From Glandiceps talaboti (lineage: Eukaryota > Hemichordata > Enteropneusta > Spengelidae), in NCBI RefSeq assembly GCF_964340395.1, contig NC_135571.1, forward strand, positions 9,012,953 through 9,076,952: a stretch of 64,000 bases of DNA, written 5' to 3'. A program made the translations under genes and the position numbers. This document shows, one piece after another, positions 45,401 to 60,400 of this stretch. The notes under the pieces were generated by a model that was not told where the DNA came from, searched no databases, and worked only from the letters and a program-made list of their open reading frames with translations. Numbering within the stretch: position 1 is the stretch's first letter; every line of letters starts with the position of its first letter.

Positions 45401-48400
45401 TTTGCTATTGCGAGGCGCTGTTGTTTGTTCACTGGAATATCATCACATTCAAAGGGTTTGGCTTTCCCCCGAATGGTTGTTTGACTCAAACGGGGAAATA
45501 GAATGCTCAACCCATCTTCATTTATTCCATCAATCGCGTAATGCCAACGGCAAAATGGCAAGCGGTCTAAACGAAGTTGAATCGCAATGTCAATTTCTAG
45601 ATCAGGCGTGAGACTTAAATCTTGGCAGCACCGTGTGCTGAATTCAATAGCCAGATGCTGGGCATCTTCTTCAACATTACAATCACTACCATCGCTAGAT
45701 CCCAACACTTTCGCCACGTATATGACATCAGTCGTAGTTGGTTTAATCAGAACAGCACTCACACTTCTGATGAGGATTCTTCCCGCAGCATAAACATCGG
45801 AAAGTTCTTTGTCAAGGCGTATATGGCTGTACATTCTCTGGCCCACTTCACCGTACAGGGTTTCTGTAGATGTTGTATGTTGGACTTTGATGGATTGCAC
45901 AATCGTAATTCGCATTTTGCATTCAAAACTGAAAAAAAGTAATAAATTCAAATGCAAATCAAGAGGTTTAATTGAATACTTTTATCACACCATATCAGTG
46001 TGCCCTCTAAGCAATTTGACACGCTACTGACGTCGCACACAATTTCTAGTGACGCACCAAAATTTGGTGTTTCCCTATCTTTTACTATGTGGTGACTCAC
46101 AAGAAATGCCAGTTTTTCTCATTTTGACTCACAACAACAAAATTTGGCTATCATTAGAGGGCACACTGCAACCTATCCAACACAATGGCCAAGGTGCACA
46201 TGAAAGTATTGTCTTCGAAAAACAAAATTTTTCAAATAGGGATCCCATTTGATTCAAAGTAGTGTTACCATACAAAAATAAAATCATAGTTCAATGTTTA
46301 CAAACTTGTGGAGAATAAAGACAGTACACCGGGCAACTATGACTCAATTAGTTAAAAGAACAATAGCCATCACCATTCCTACATCCAGCTCGATATCATT
46401 GTATTGACTTGAAAAAATTGGATACTGGACAGGTATTACTCTTAATTGCTGTACAGTCATATGTCCTTAAACTTTGTGAGCTATGTTGAAAATACGTTTT
46501 AAAATACACATACCTTTGCAAATGTTTCCATTGAGTGACTTCCTCTCTGTTTACAAGTCGGTGCATTAAGGTGGAATAGTTCTCCTTGCTTAATTCAGGG
46601 TCCTCAATTTGCAGTGTACCTTCTTTAAAGCCTGCAGGATTTTTATACTTCATCATCAGTCGCTTTTCAAAACTATCATCACTGCAATCTTTGAACTCGA
46701 TGATTTGACTGTTAGTGGACTCCCAAACGGTGTGATCCTTAGTCAGACCCATGGCTTCTACTTTGTCTAACTGTTCACGGATTCCATAATGTACTACCAA
46801 CTTGCGAAGAAGAACTGGCTCTGATGATGCAAACTCGAAAACAACCCACTGATAAAATGTACCAAACATGTCAGAATGCCATGTCACGGTAACGGTGGAC
46901 TGGTTATCAGATTGACTAACATCGGACACCTGCAGATGGTCATTAATGTAGAAGTGCTGTCTGTACACATCATGGAGTAACCCAATTCTGGTCAAGTCAT
47001 TCTATCGAGAGTGAAAAAAGACCATACAAATACTTAACAAGTTTGTAAATCCATGCCAGTGATTACCTGTCAAAAACAAGACTAGTCAATAATTCATGGT
47101 GACATGAGGAACTGAAAGCTTTTTCGATTTTATTATTGTAACAGTTGAAAGGTGCTTAAACATAAAGATGTTGACACACATCTTCAAAAGCATAGCATTC
47201 AAAATATTGTCAGTTGAATTAAAGGCCATTTTTGTGCATGATAAGCCCTACAGCAGGTAGCAGAAAGTCAATTTGCTACCTGTAAACCCCATTGGACACT
47301 GAGTTGTAGATGCTACTGTAACAGAATTAAACCCCATTGTATTGGACATTAAGTCATAGATGGCAGCCAATTGGGTTAACTGTTTGAGGGCAATGACATT
47401 CTTTGAAGGCAGTGGATGGAGAGATCGATATCGTCGCATAATACCTTATTTAGTCAATACACTGTATATGGATGTATGGTGACAATATGATCCAGATAGA
47501 AACTATACTAACCTTTTCAGCTGACAAGTTGAATTGCCAGACATGATTACGAGTCTTTTGTTTTGCTGATTTAGCCCAGTCCACAAAAATCTCTAAGTCT
47601 TTGTTGCATTCAACCACTATTCCGTCTATGCTTTCACGCATCTGGAAATAATCAGATTTAGAGCACCACAGTATCAGACTTTGAAAGCACCCCTCCCCAT
47701 TCATTATTACTACATATGCAAATGTATTTTTTAGTGTTAAGATAATCAAGTCTATCTCAGTAAGTATGTATATACAGTGTATGTATGTATGTATGTATGT
47801 ATGTATGTATGTATGTATGTATGTACGTACGTACGTACGTACGTACGTACGTACGTATACATACGTATGTAATATGTCTGTCTGTCTCAGTATCTGTCAG
47901 TATGCATGCATGCACGCACGCACACTTGCATGTATGTACATACGTACGTACATACTTATGTAAGTGTACATGTATGCACGTATACATACATACACATGTG
48001 TGTTTGTACACTAGGTATTTAAAAAAATTTACTGTATACTTACTATATCATATTCATAGGTAGTGTTCATGTACCTCTCCAGAAGAATATCCACAAACGA
48101 ATACAGATTTTTCTGTTTTCCTTTACGCAGCTTCATCTGACGATGATCCCTTCGTACTCGCCATTCTTTTAATTCATCCTTGCTATGTGCATCGATACAC
48201 TCACTGTTTTTACATGTCCCAACAAAACGCCTCTCTCTGGAATGTAAAATAATGTGACAATAAGTTAGAAAAGAAATATTAAAAATCCACACAATACTAG
48301 AGAACGAGATAGTTGATTGTGGATGGAGCACCTTGGCAAATTTACAGGAGATTTAGTCTTTAAGTTTGCAAATACTGAAACAAAGATGTCAATTAAGATC

Positions 48401-51400
48401 AGTGAGACTGACCACATGATTTCTCGTCAAGATAGTCACAATAGAGATAACAATACAACCACCTCTTACACAGTGTCTGTGTTTTGTTACATTTGTATTT
48501 TATTTTGATTTAAATAAGGAAATACAGCAGCAGACACTGTGTAAGGGATGTTTGTGTGTTATCTTTATTGTGTCTACAAAGCAGACACTGTGTAAAGGAT
48601 GTTTGTGTGTTATCTTGATTGTGTCTACAAAGCAGCCGCTGTAAGTGACGTCTGTGTGTTATCTTTATTGTGTCTACAGAGCAGACACTATGTATTAAAG
48701 TGATGTCTGTGTGTTATCTTTATTGTGTCTACAGAGCAGACACTGTGTAAGTGATGTTTGTGTGTTATCTTTATTGTGTCTATAGAGCACACTGTGTAAG
48801 TGATGTCTGAATGTTATCTTTATTGTGTCTATAGAGCACACTGTGTAAGTGATGTCTGCATGTTATCTTTATTGTGTCTAAAGAGCAGACACTTTGCAAG
48901 GGATGTCTGCATGTTATCTTTATTGTGTCTAAAGAGCAGACACTTTGCAAGGGATGTCTGCATGTTATCTTTATTGTGTCTACAGAGCAGACACTGTGTA
49001 AGGGATGTTTGTGTGTTATCTTTATTGTGTCTACAGAGCAGACACTGTGTAAGGGATGTTTGTGTGTTATCTTTATTGTGTCTACAGAGCAGACACTGTG
49101 TAAGGGATGTTTGTGTGTTATCTTTATTGTGTCTACAGAGCAGACACTGTGTAAGGGATGTTTGTGTGTTATCTTTATTGTGTCTACAGAGCAGACACTG
49201 TGTAAGGGATGTTTGTGTGTTATCTTTATTGTGTCTACAGAGCAGACACTGTGTAAGGGATGTTTGTGTGTTATCTTTATTGTGTCTACAGAGCAGACAC
49301 TGTGTAAGGGATGTTTGTGTGTTAACTTTATTGTGTCTACAGAGCAGACACTGTGTAAGGGATGTTTGTGTGTTATCTTTATTGTGTCTACAGAGCAGAC
49401 ACTGTGTAAGGGATGTTTGTGTGTTATCTTTATTGTGTCTACAGAGCAGACACTGTGTAAGGGATGTTTGTGTGTTATCTTTATTGTGTCTACAGAGCAG
49501 ACACTGTGTAAGGGATGTTTGTGTGTTATCTTTATTGTGTCTACAGAGCAGACACTGTGTAAGGGATGTTTGTGTGTTATCTTTATTGTGTCTATAGAGC
49601 ACACTGTGTAAGTGATGTCTGAATGTTATCTTTATTGTGTCTATAGAGCACACTGTGTAAGTGATGTCTGCATGTTATCTTTATTGTGTCTAAAGAGCAG
49701 ACACTGTGTAAGTGATGTTTGTGTGTTATCTTTATCGTGTCTACAGAGCAGACACTGTGTAAGGGATGTTTGTGTGTTATCTTTATTGTGTCTACAGAGC
49801 AGACACTGTGTAAGGGATGTTTGTGTGTTATCTTTATTGTGTCTACAGAACAGACACTGTGTAAGGGATGTTTGTGTGTTATCTTTATTGTGTCTACAGC
49901 GCAGACACTGTGTAAGGGATGTTTGTGTGTTATCTTTATTGTGTCTACAGAGCAGACACTGTGTAAGGGATGTTTGTGTGTTATCTTTATTGTGTCTACA
50001 GAGCAGACACTGTGTAAGGGATGTTTGTGTGTTATCTTTATTGTGTCTACAGAGCAGACACTGTGTAAGGGATGTTTGTGTGTTATCTTTATTGTGTCTA
50101 CAGAGCAGACACTGTGTAAGGGATGTTTGTGTGTTATCTTTATCGTGTCTACAGAGCAGACACTGTGTAAGTGATGTTTGTGTGTATATCTTTATCGTGT
50201 CTACAGAGCAGACACTGTGTAAGTGATGTTTGTGTGTTATCTTTATCGTGTCTACAGAGCAGACACTGTGTAAGGGATGTTTGTGTGTTATCTTTATTGT
50301 GTCTACAGAGCAGACACTGTGTAAGGGATGTTTGTGTGTTATCTTTATTGTGTCTACAGAACAGACACTGTGTAAGGGATGTTTGTGTGTTATCTTTATT
50401 GTGTCTACAGCGCAGACACTGTGTAAGGGATGTTTGTGTGTTATCTTTATTGTGTCTACAGAGCAGACACTGTGTAAGGGATGTTTGTGTGTTATCTTTA
50501 TTGTGTCTACAGAGCAGACACTGTGTAAGGGATGTTTGTGTGTTATCTTTATTGTGTCTACAGAGCAGACACTGTGTAAGGGATGTTTGTGTGTTATCTT
50601 TATTGTGTCTACAGAGCAGACACTGTGTAAGTGATGTTTGTGTGTTATCTTTATTGTGTCTATAGAGCACAATGTGTAAGTGATGTCTGCATGTTATCTT
50701 TATTGTGTTTATCTCGACATGAAACATTGTGATCAGGCTCACTAATCTTGATACATTGTTTAATAACATTTGCAAGATAGGATGAAATCTCATGGAATAG
50801 AAAGTGAATATGGACAAAGCGTACCACTAAAGACTGTTTAAATCAGGTTAAATAGATTACCTTCTGCACATCTTGAAATCGCCGGTCAATGGTGGTGATC
50901 GATATTTCCATTCCCTGTCTCTGTCGGCAGATATATTAACTTTATGGTCATCCAGTGCACAGTGCTGATGTAGTTGTGAAACTGTGTTGAAGTTCATGTT
51001 ACAGTAGTCACAATACCATCGTCGTTTCTTTGTTACAACAGCAAGTTGTTGGTTTTCTGTTGACATTTCGCGCCTTCTGCTGCCCTCGCGTCGTAACTCA
51101 CATGTGGTGCAGTTGTTTAATTTCTTAAGATACCTGTAAAGCTCACTTCTAATCGATGGTGTCTGTCTTTCAAGGGTCCAGAACTCCATCTCTGCCTCAC
51201 TGTGACCAAAAGCGCATATATTTTCATCGACTCTACACCTAAGACCATTTGTGAATTCATTACAAAGGTAATAATCCCCCTCGTAATCTGTATTTGTTAT
51301 GTTTCGCACCTCTGCCCATGCCATCGCTTGGTCATCCAAGCTTTTCATACAACTCAAGAGCATATCTGAAAAGCATCTGTGAGGTAACGTAAAGTTGGAT

Positions 51401-54400
51401 TGGTAGCTTCCGTCGCCGTATTCGTTTGGTCTTCGACTGAAACACTGTCGACAGGCCAGCGTGAAGAATTGTGTTTTCATAATGTCTTGGAGAGCCTTAC
51501 TCAGGTCCGAAGCCAAAGTATCGGATGTCGGAAGTGCAATTGTAGAGTTTTCTTGATTCATCGATTCACTCCCATGACTTACGCTGTCACTTATTTCTAT
51601 CTGTGGTTGTCTACCTTTGTTGTCGGCCTCAATAGAGGTAAGCCTTGACACTGAAACAAATATACACAGCCCAGATAATAAGTCTCACATAGGATACACT
51701 TGCACCTCTTTCATTCATTGACAGGCAATGAGAGAAAAGAAAATGAATCTTCATGAGCAAAAGTGATTTGTTATTAATTTGTCAAAGGCAAATTTCCATG
51801 TTTAGTGGACAATAAAAGTCTTGTTATATCTTATCTTGGAGGTTAGATGTTAATAAATCACACCAGAAAATGATTATTCCGTCTTTCTGTCATTTCGTTG
51901 GAATTTCTACACCTCACTCACTGAATGTCAGAGTCCTTCAATTTATTTTAATTGAAACTCGTATATATCTTGCCAATGGTCCAGAACTAATGGATGTTAT
52001 TGATCGCAACATGATATATCTTTAGTTATCTTTGTTATTGAATTTTCAACAATAGGAAATTCACATTTCTCATAATCACCCAGAAGTCAGTTTATACTAA
52101 TTAAAATTTTAAGTTTAATGTAAGTCAGTTTATACAGTTTTTAATATGCCAGTTTGGCAAAGAAAGAAATTTTGTGCAAAATAGTTTTGTGGTTGTTTAG
52201 TGGTATAAATATCTTCAGTTAGTAAGGCCTGACAAAATAAATTGTGTGGTTCTGATTACAGTTAACTTAAGAACAGGTGAGGTAGGTAGATTTTTTTTTG
52301 TATATATACTTTTGTCATGTGAGTGTCTAGTATAGGTAATTATGTTTTCTGTTGTTTTCCATATGGTCTGTGTTATTGGTGTCTTCCCATCAGATGTACA
52401 GCCATTACAGATTGGAAGAACAGTTTGATATTGTCTTTTTAAGTTGATATCAGTTTCCACAACTAGATACTCACATTGGAAAAAAAAGATGTTTTTAAAA
52501 TAAAATTAAACAACTACTTTTGCCACCTTTTCTAAAATTGAGCGTAATCGGAACCACACAATGATTGCCTACCTCGTGGTCTATACATTCCATAGTCCAT
52601 TTTCCCAGTCTTTCCTGTTTGAAGGACGACTGACTGATCAGCATTTAACATTTGGTCTTTGCTTTGTAGTACACCCCATCTCACCAATTCATCATCAGTC
52701 TCCTCTGCTGAATCTGTTGATGATTCTAAGTGTAAAATTGAATTTACCCATTATAAGGCAAAAAAAAAAAAGGATTGCTTCTGGTCAGCGCGCGCATCAC
52801 TTCAATACCCTGCGTCGGTTTCTTTTTGTGTGTGTGTATGTCCAGCCCATACAGTTTGCAGATCCATGTTGAAACACAAAAATAACCCTCCCTACTTCAG
52901 TGAAGACAACTGCAGAGCCAATCATGAACAATCAAATCACATCTGCCTCACATACATAATTGTTCTGAAGTACTAAATAAAAAGAACAATAACTGCCATA
53001 AATAGTAGACTGAGTGACAGGTTTGTTGGGACCATTTTAGACAAACTGTCCAGACCAGAAACAAATTTTTAGGGGCCTAAACTAAAAAAAATCGGATTAT
53101 GTGTCATTCCATGATAAAATAAATTAATCATGTAAATATTATTGTTACACACAAAACAATAACAAGATTATCACACCCACCAACAGAAACAACGATGGAA
53201 ACAACACAAACAACTTATACGTTGATTCAATCTATCTGATTGGGTTTTTGACAAACTAATTAATTCGTTCATATTTTCAGTAATTCGTTACATACTTTTT
53301 GCATATGAATCTGTAAAGAGATAAGTTCAGGTGCATATGTAATATACTACTTAATTGTATGAATAACTACCTTCTTGTTGTAAGCATGTGTTCAATTCTC
53401 TTTTCTTTGTCGTAGCAACCATCCCATCAACTTGCATAGTCTGTGTAGGGGGTAACTCTTGAGTTGAATCTGTTGATGAATCTAAATATGAAAAAGGAAA
53501 TTATCAAAAACACTTATGACGTATACATTTATGTATCAAAAGTTCAGTATTTTCAGTAAAGAATATTGTACGACATCAACGAAGACAAACAATTTTCACT
53601 ACCAGAAAATTTTGCAATTTTACAGTCTTCAACTCACTCTCAAAGACTAAATTTTTATTAATTACTGTGCACTGGATAACAGGACAATGAGAAGCATGCA
53701 CGCAACACACACAGCACAGACAAGCCACACACATAGCTGGTTTAATTGGCTTCAAAAGAAAATGTTGCGATTTTACAATCTTCAGCTCACTCTCAAAGAC
53801 GAGTAAATTTTTATTAATTACCACACTAGCACATTGTGTTCATATACAAAAAGGTACTTTAGTCACTACTTATTTTTGCATTTTCCATGTGTAAGAAAAT
53901 AAGCGAAAATAAGTCTGTAGCAAATATTTCCAGGTTTACAGTAAATTCTGGAGAGTAGAATTATAATGAAACACCCTGGAACTGATCATAATATGAAATG
54001 ACAACATGCCAATGAGACAACACAAATTCCATCCTACCACTCTCATGTTCGATATATTCACGGATTTCCTCGACATCTAGGGTATTTGATACAGATGCTG
54101 TAGTACTCTGTAGTCTGATACCTAAAATATAAAAAAAATACAAAATTAATGAGGAATATTTATATTGTACGACATTTGAATATTTCTTATTTTGTTATAA
54201 CCCACTGATTTGTTCACAAAGTAAACATGCATTTTCAAATAAGAGTTTACACTACAGTGCAAACGAGATTACCATTTCATTCACTGGACATGATGATTTG
54301 TATGTAAAGGAACACTGGACACACCACTGGACACATTCTGACTTCAGAATAACCTTAACATTGACACCAAACACAGAGGAGGATTCTTTCACCAAATCAC

Positions 54401-57400
54401 TTCAGAAGTTAAAATCATTACTATCACTCTTTCACAGTGTAATATAAACAGGCTTCTGTTGAAAAGATTCTACATGGATATGATGATTTTAATTGTTTAT
54501 TTTCCTACAGAAATGTTTACCCTTTGATTGTATGATTATAAATATTCACTTTTCTACTGATAAGCAGCATGAGTATGACTTGTATCTACTTTTACAAGGA
54601 GACACTTTGTGCAGCACCTCTGACAATAATAGGGAACTTGCAAACCTGCCATGTTGAATGTTGCATCATGGGAAATATAATAATAAATACTAATCACTTA
54701 GCATTGTAAACAATATTGTTACACTGTTTATAACTAGGAATGATCAATTCATAGTCACCCTGATCTTTGTGGGAGGTTAATTTTATCAGTAGCTCCAGAT
54801 TAGGTATTACGATAACCACAGATAATCCCATAGTCCTTTGCATCTGAGAATGCTCAGTTTGGATTGCAAGTTCCCTATTTGAAGTTGTCTGAGTGTGTTT
54901 TAAACTTTCCTTTCACATAATCTATTTAAAGGGAAAGCCATTTGATAATTCATTTAATTGTATGCAAACTATTTGATATTTTCTAGATATTCCTACGTGA
55001 TTTCCAGAACAAAGCACTTTACTGGTTGACTCAAAAATGGTGGGAATCAATTGGTTAAAGTGATAGTTATTCTTCGCATACATGTTTGTGAGGACGATAT
55101 ATGTATTTCTTGCGCATTGTTTACTACTACTATTAGGTGAGTTTTCTCTAACACTTGTAAGTCGTAACATGTATACCTCCAGGATGAGTGAGTGAGTCTG
55201 TTTGAGTGAGTGAGTGTATATCTGTCTCTGTCTGTTTGTTTGTCTGTGTGCCATCATTTTCTAAAAAACGACTGGTTTAATTGAAACAAAACTTGGCACA
55301 CATTTTTTTTAGGGTAATGGCAAGAACTGATTAGTTTCTGGGTGAGATTTGTGCAAGGTAATTAGAATAATTGGAGCAACAATTTTCTATCAGTTGATCT
55401 AAAGATATATGTCCTGGGTGAAAATGGAGTAGTCCACTTATCCATATTCTGACCATTAGTGGTCGTCTTTGCAATCATACGTGTACCTACCAAGAGGCAT
55501 TCATATCCAAACTTTACAATCATATGTGTTTCTACCAAGAGGCATTCATATCCAAACTTTACAATCATATGTGTATCTACCAAGAGGCATTCATATCCAA
55601 ACTTTACAATCATATGTGTATCTACCAAGAGGCATTCATATCCAAACTTTACAATCATATGTGTATCTACCAAGAGGCATTCATATCCAAACTTTACAAT
55701 CATATGTGTATCTACCAAGAGGCATTCATATCCAAACTTTACAATCATATGTGTATCTACCAAGAGGCATTCATATCCAAACTTTACAATCATATGTGTA
55801 TCTACCAAGAGGCATTCATATCCAAACTTTACAATCATATGTGTATCTACCAAGAGGCATTCATATCCAAACTTTACAATCATATGTGTATCTACCAAGA
55901 GGCATTCATATCCAAACTTTACAATCATATGTGTATCTACCAAGAGGCATTCATATCCAAACTTTACAATCATATGTGTATCTACCAAGAGGCATTCATA
56001 TCCAAACTTTACAATATGTGTATCTACCAAGAGGCATACATATCCAAACTTTACAATCATATGTGTATCTACCAAGAGGCATTCATATCAAAACTTTACA
56101 ATCATATGTGTATCTACCAAGAGGCATTCATATCAAAACTTTACAATCATATTTGTATCTACCAAGAGGCATACATATCCAAACTTTACAATCATATGTG
56201 TACCCACCAAGAGGCATTCATATCCAAACTTTACAATCATATGTGTACCCACCAAGAGGCATTCATATCCAAACTTTACAATATGTGTACCTACCAAGAG
56301 GCATTCATATCCAAACTTTACAATCATATGTGTACCCACCAAGAGGCATTCATATCCAAACTTTACAATCATATGTGTACCCACCAAGAGGCATTCATAT
56401 CCAAACTTTACAATCATATGTGTACCCACCAAGAGGCATTCATATCCAAACTTACAATCATATGTGTACCTACCAAGAGGCATTCATATCCAAACTTTAC
56501 AATCATATGTGTACCCACCAAGAGGCATTCATATCCAAACTTTACAATCATATGTGTACCCACCAAGAGGCATTCATATCCAAACTTTACAATCATATGT
56601 GTACCCACCAAGAGGCATTCATATCCAAACTTTACAATTATATGTGTATCTACCAAGAGGCATTCATATCCAAACTTTACAATCATATGTGTATCTACCA
56701 AGAGGCATTCATATCCAAACTTTACAATTATATGTGTACCCACCAAGAGGCATTCATATCCAAACTTTACAATTATATGTGTATCTACCAAGAGGCATTC
56801 ATATCCAAACTTTACAATCATATGTGTATCTACCAAGAGGCATTCATATCCAAACTTTACAATTATATGTGTACCCACCAAGAGGCATTCATATCCAAAC
56901 TTTACAATTATATGTGTATCTACCAAGAGGCATTCATATCCAAAGTTTACAATCATATGTGTATCTACCAAGAGGCATACATATCCAAACTTTACAATCA
57001 TATGTGTACCCACCAAGAGGCATTCATATCCAATCTGGTATTAAAATTAAGCTTTAAGATGCCATGGAATCCCTTAGGTACACTTGACCATTGAATACAG
57101 TAAGGTGAAATATGGAAATTTTTAAAATCACCTTAGATATTCAGTTTGATGAAGGTAAGTATATGGTACTCACTACGTGGTGGTGGTCTCCGTCGTGACT
57201 TCTTCTTCCATTTCTTTTTCTTCTTACCCTTTTTCTGCTTGGTTAAAAGAAGAGAAGGTGACATTGAATGAGTACATTGAATATTATAATAAATTCATGG
57301 CACGACATATTGACTACATTGTGCAATGTCATTATTACCATCACCTGGTTGGACGACTAGCAGACTATGTAAAATACATTACATTTCACATTTCGTGTCT

Positions 57401-60400
57401 ACACTAGAGTTTCCAAAAGTTCTGGCTATCTTTCGACTTGTCAAGAGAGCAAGAGAGCGTCATCATGTCAGTGAAATTACACCCAGTGTTCATAGTCAGC
57501 TTGACGTAACCTCACCTTATTGAAACTCAAGTTCCAGTCGTGTTCATGACTCTTTTCCCTGGCATCAGTTTCAACATTGTCATCATTTTCAAGATGTTCA
57601 CCCAAATTTTGATCACTGACAGTAATGAGATCCCTAGATAGAGATGTAGTCCTCGTCACGTCATACAACAAGGTTTCTGATGATGGTAAACCAAGCAGGA
57701 AACCCCAGAATGACAGATAGGGCTGCAGGATTGCTTGTGCATCATGAAAGTGTGCAATGTCAAAATATTCATTTTGCACCCAGCCCTTGTAGGTTGACAC
57801 TTTCTGGAAAAAAAACCCACACAACACGTCTAAAAATTTAAAATAGGATAAAATGTGACCTTATATTCAAATTTATAATATCATAAACTTTTTTTTCCAA
57901 TGATGAGATTTATCACACCAAACACCAGTAGAAACCTAAATGTATGCATACGCATGATGACATATCAAAGTCAGAAAAAACATCCAAAAGTTTTTAAGCC
58001 CTTATTGGTGTATTACAGCCAGAGACAAGCAAGTATTTACAAGAGGGACTTTCAAACATGGAAAGTAAACAAATGAAAAGGATTAATAACACTTGGCACT
58101 AGATGTTAGAAGTATCGAGACAATTATTACATTTCATCATTTGATAAGAACTGTGATGGCCACTTTACACAATAACTCATTCACAGATGAAAGAAACGCC
58201 GATGCAACACCAATTGTACTGTATTATAAAAGGTATTACAGATTTGACCGTTTGGTTTTTGTGCAATGATTACAAATTAATTTACCTCTAACTCTGCACT
58301 GCATTTGTGTGGAATCAGCTGGTCTATTTCATCTGCTAGCGCTTTTACATCTTCATTCTTGAGAAAGATATTAAGAAAAAGAGACACAATGATATGAAAC
58401 ATGTATTGTAGATGCTAATTTAAACCATCAAGATATCGACATCAGAAAAAGAAATAGGTGTAATGAAAGCAGTTGATTGTCGTATCAATTTTACTTACGT
58501 TAGGGAAATGTTGCAAGGCTCTGAGTACCGATGACTTTGCTTCATCGTGTCTGTTGAGCCTCTTCAATGCTTTCGCTTTACGATATAATGCTTTAATGTA
58601 GTCAGGGTAATGTTCGAGAGCTATATTCAGGAGAAAAAATATAAGATTGCCATGTTTATCTTAGTCTAGTTCCTGACGACCATGTTCCAATTTTACACTA
58701 CATTATCTTCCCACATTATATCTAGTCTGGGCAGTAAATGTGATGCTGGGTGAAGTACGAACGGGGCGCAGTAGTAATCCATTGCAAATTGACAGGCTGT
58801 CATCGTCGCTCATTAATATTCATTTGGTACAGCTGTGAACCATACCACATAAAAACCGAACTCCACCTCCAGTGCAAATTCATGTGGGGACACAATGTCA
58901 TCACGTTTATATGAACACTGTAGGGGAGCACAGAATTCTGTGCGAGAGTAATGACCTTGACTAGACATAATATGTGAAGATAATGTAGAGTAAAATCTGA
59001 ACGGGTCATAAGGAACTAGACTATGCTTATCTGTCTCATGTAGATATGCCTTGATAATGTAAAATGCATTTGTGCAACAGGTGTGTTGTACTTAAAGTGG
59101 CACAAGCTGAGTTTATAAGCTTTTTTAATAGTCAAATTAAAATATTTGCAAAGATTAAACTGTTCCATTATAATGTGTATGTCGATGTCTGCCTTCTATG
59201 ACATTACAATTTGTGTTCTTGCATTGCTAGAACTGTTGATTGCATAGTAGTGAGTTCCTCTACATTTTTTTTATATGTATGATAAATTTAAAACACTATG
59301 CTTTAATGAAAATATTTCTGTGACAGTTGCAAACTTCAATTTAAACAAAATTTATTCATATTTACCACTATTACAGTCACCGAGTGCCACTTGTGCATTG
59401 GGCTTACCCTATTGTATAAATAAAAAAAAAAGTGTTATTTTAAAAACTGACTTTTTCAAACCAGAGAGAAATATTGAGAAAAAATTCTTTTCTAGGTATA
59501 ATGCTGATGTCTTTCCTTCAACTAATTACACAGAAATTTCAATTACCTGGCAATAACATTCAAAATATGGAGTTCATTAGAAAAGATGGGATAAATATGT
59601 AAGTCAAAATTATAAAAGAACAATGAAATGAATTCATAAAGAATTTGATTAAAACCTCAAGTGCTGCAGTCAGACAGATTGTTTGATTAAACCAGGAAAT
59701 GTCCTATTACTCTGGTATTTGAACCTTCGGTTTACTAAGATAGACACAAACTTAAACTTTCATTGAAACATGTTGAATCAAAAGTGATACACTACTAAAT
59801 AAACTAGTTTATTTAGAAATCCATGAACTTGCAGTGTAAAGTTTTGGGACTTCCACTATGTTGATCACAGGGTGATTAGAATCTCACAACAGAGGAACTG
59901 CTATCACCCACTTGTGTAATCTACCACATTGAAGAACAGTAGATTTAGTTTGCGTCTATCTTTAAATCGAAGACTCAATTACGAGTGTCATATCTACTGT
60001 ACAGTATGAAGATTATGCTTGTGTCTGACATCATGCGACTGTTCCTTTAATAGCCAATAGACTTCATTTACCATGGCGTCACTAAAACCAAGATCAGAAA
60101 TCTGATCTATCAGTCCTTGGTTTATATATGTAGACAATGTTTACACAACACCTAAATCCATGTAAAGATGACTCGCTTACAAAATATAACAAAAATATAC
60201 AATAAACAAACAAACAAAAACAAGTACAAATAAACACACAAACTGGAATAAAAATGTGACCGCCGCCAAACGTGGGTGTTAGAGAAATCATGGAAAACAG
60301 GAATGTTTTACATACACCTATCCGCAAGAGCTGCTCAGCACGGTTGCAGCAAATTATAGCCATAAGACTCCTTTCCACAGAAAAGAAATTTTCCTCCAAC

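Larger units (their letters stand above)
40730..45928 (-). other. HELZ2-type gene: SF1 helicase domain 1
   Basis: Exons 16-20 and the start of exon 21. Motifs in order: Walker A GGPFGTGKT (about residue 1147), NSAADLYI (Ia), IFIDEAGQALE (Walker B, II), LAGDHKQM (III), LNENYRCNQSIVNFL (IV), VSVYTAQVRQIR, FISTVRT (V) and LLNTAFTRAQSLLVVVG (VI). All residues expected for ATP binding and hydrolysis are present, so this core looks active. Several motifs are divided between exons, and motif V is joined only after splicing into exon 21. Confidence 0.92.
46514..54121 (-). other. HELZ2-type gene: linker and zinc-finger exons
   Basis: Exons 9-15. Exons 9-11 encode a Ser/Thr/acidic linker, with exons 10 and 11 both opening (D/E)SSTDS. 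Exon 12 (50861-51650) encodes a Cys-rich segment (ACRQCFSRRP), a CCCH finger of spacing C-x8-C-x6-C-x3-H beginning at CNEFTNGLRC, and a U1/matrin-type C2H2 finger (C-x2-C-x12-H-x5-H, YCDYCNMNF). A second CCCH finger (C-x9-C-x4-C-x3-H, CKNSECIDAH) is split by the intron between exons 12 and 13. Such fingers usually bind RNA. Exons 14-15 resemble the beta-rich domain that precedes the helicase in UPF1-like proteins. Confidence 0.8.

Noticed and set aside
48075-48075. Alternative donor GAGAG|GTACAT for exon 13
   Set aside because: It would give a stop in exon 14; the stronger GATATA|GTAAGT at 48044 keeps frame.
48530-50710. Possible CRISPR-like array
   Set aside because: Units are contiguous with no unique spacers, and the genome is eukaryotic.
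48780-50817. ORFs of 130-343 aa on both strands
   Set aside because: Open only because the 51-bp unit is divisible by three; same intron, no splice context, repeats translate in several frames.
55459-57094. ORFs of 506-541 aa on the plus strand
   Set aside because: They are the three stop-free frames of the 45-bp minisatellite inside an intron; pure tandem repeats with no selection on one frame.
60318-60318. Alternative donor ATAG|GTGTAT for the TPR exon
   Set aside because: It would put a stop in the next exon; the donor two bases on (GGT|GTATGT) keeps frame and completes the TPR.
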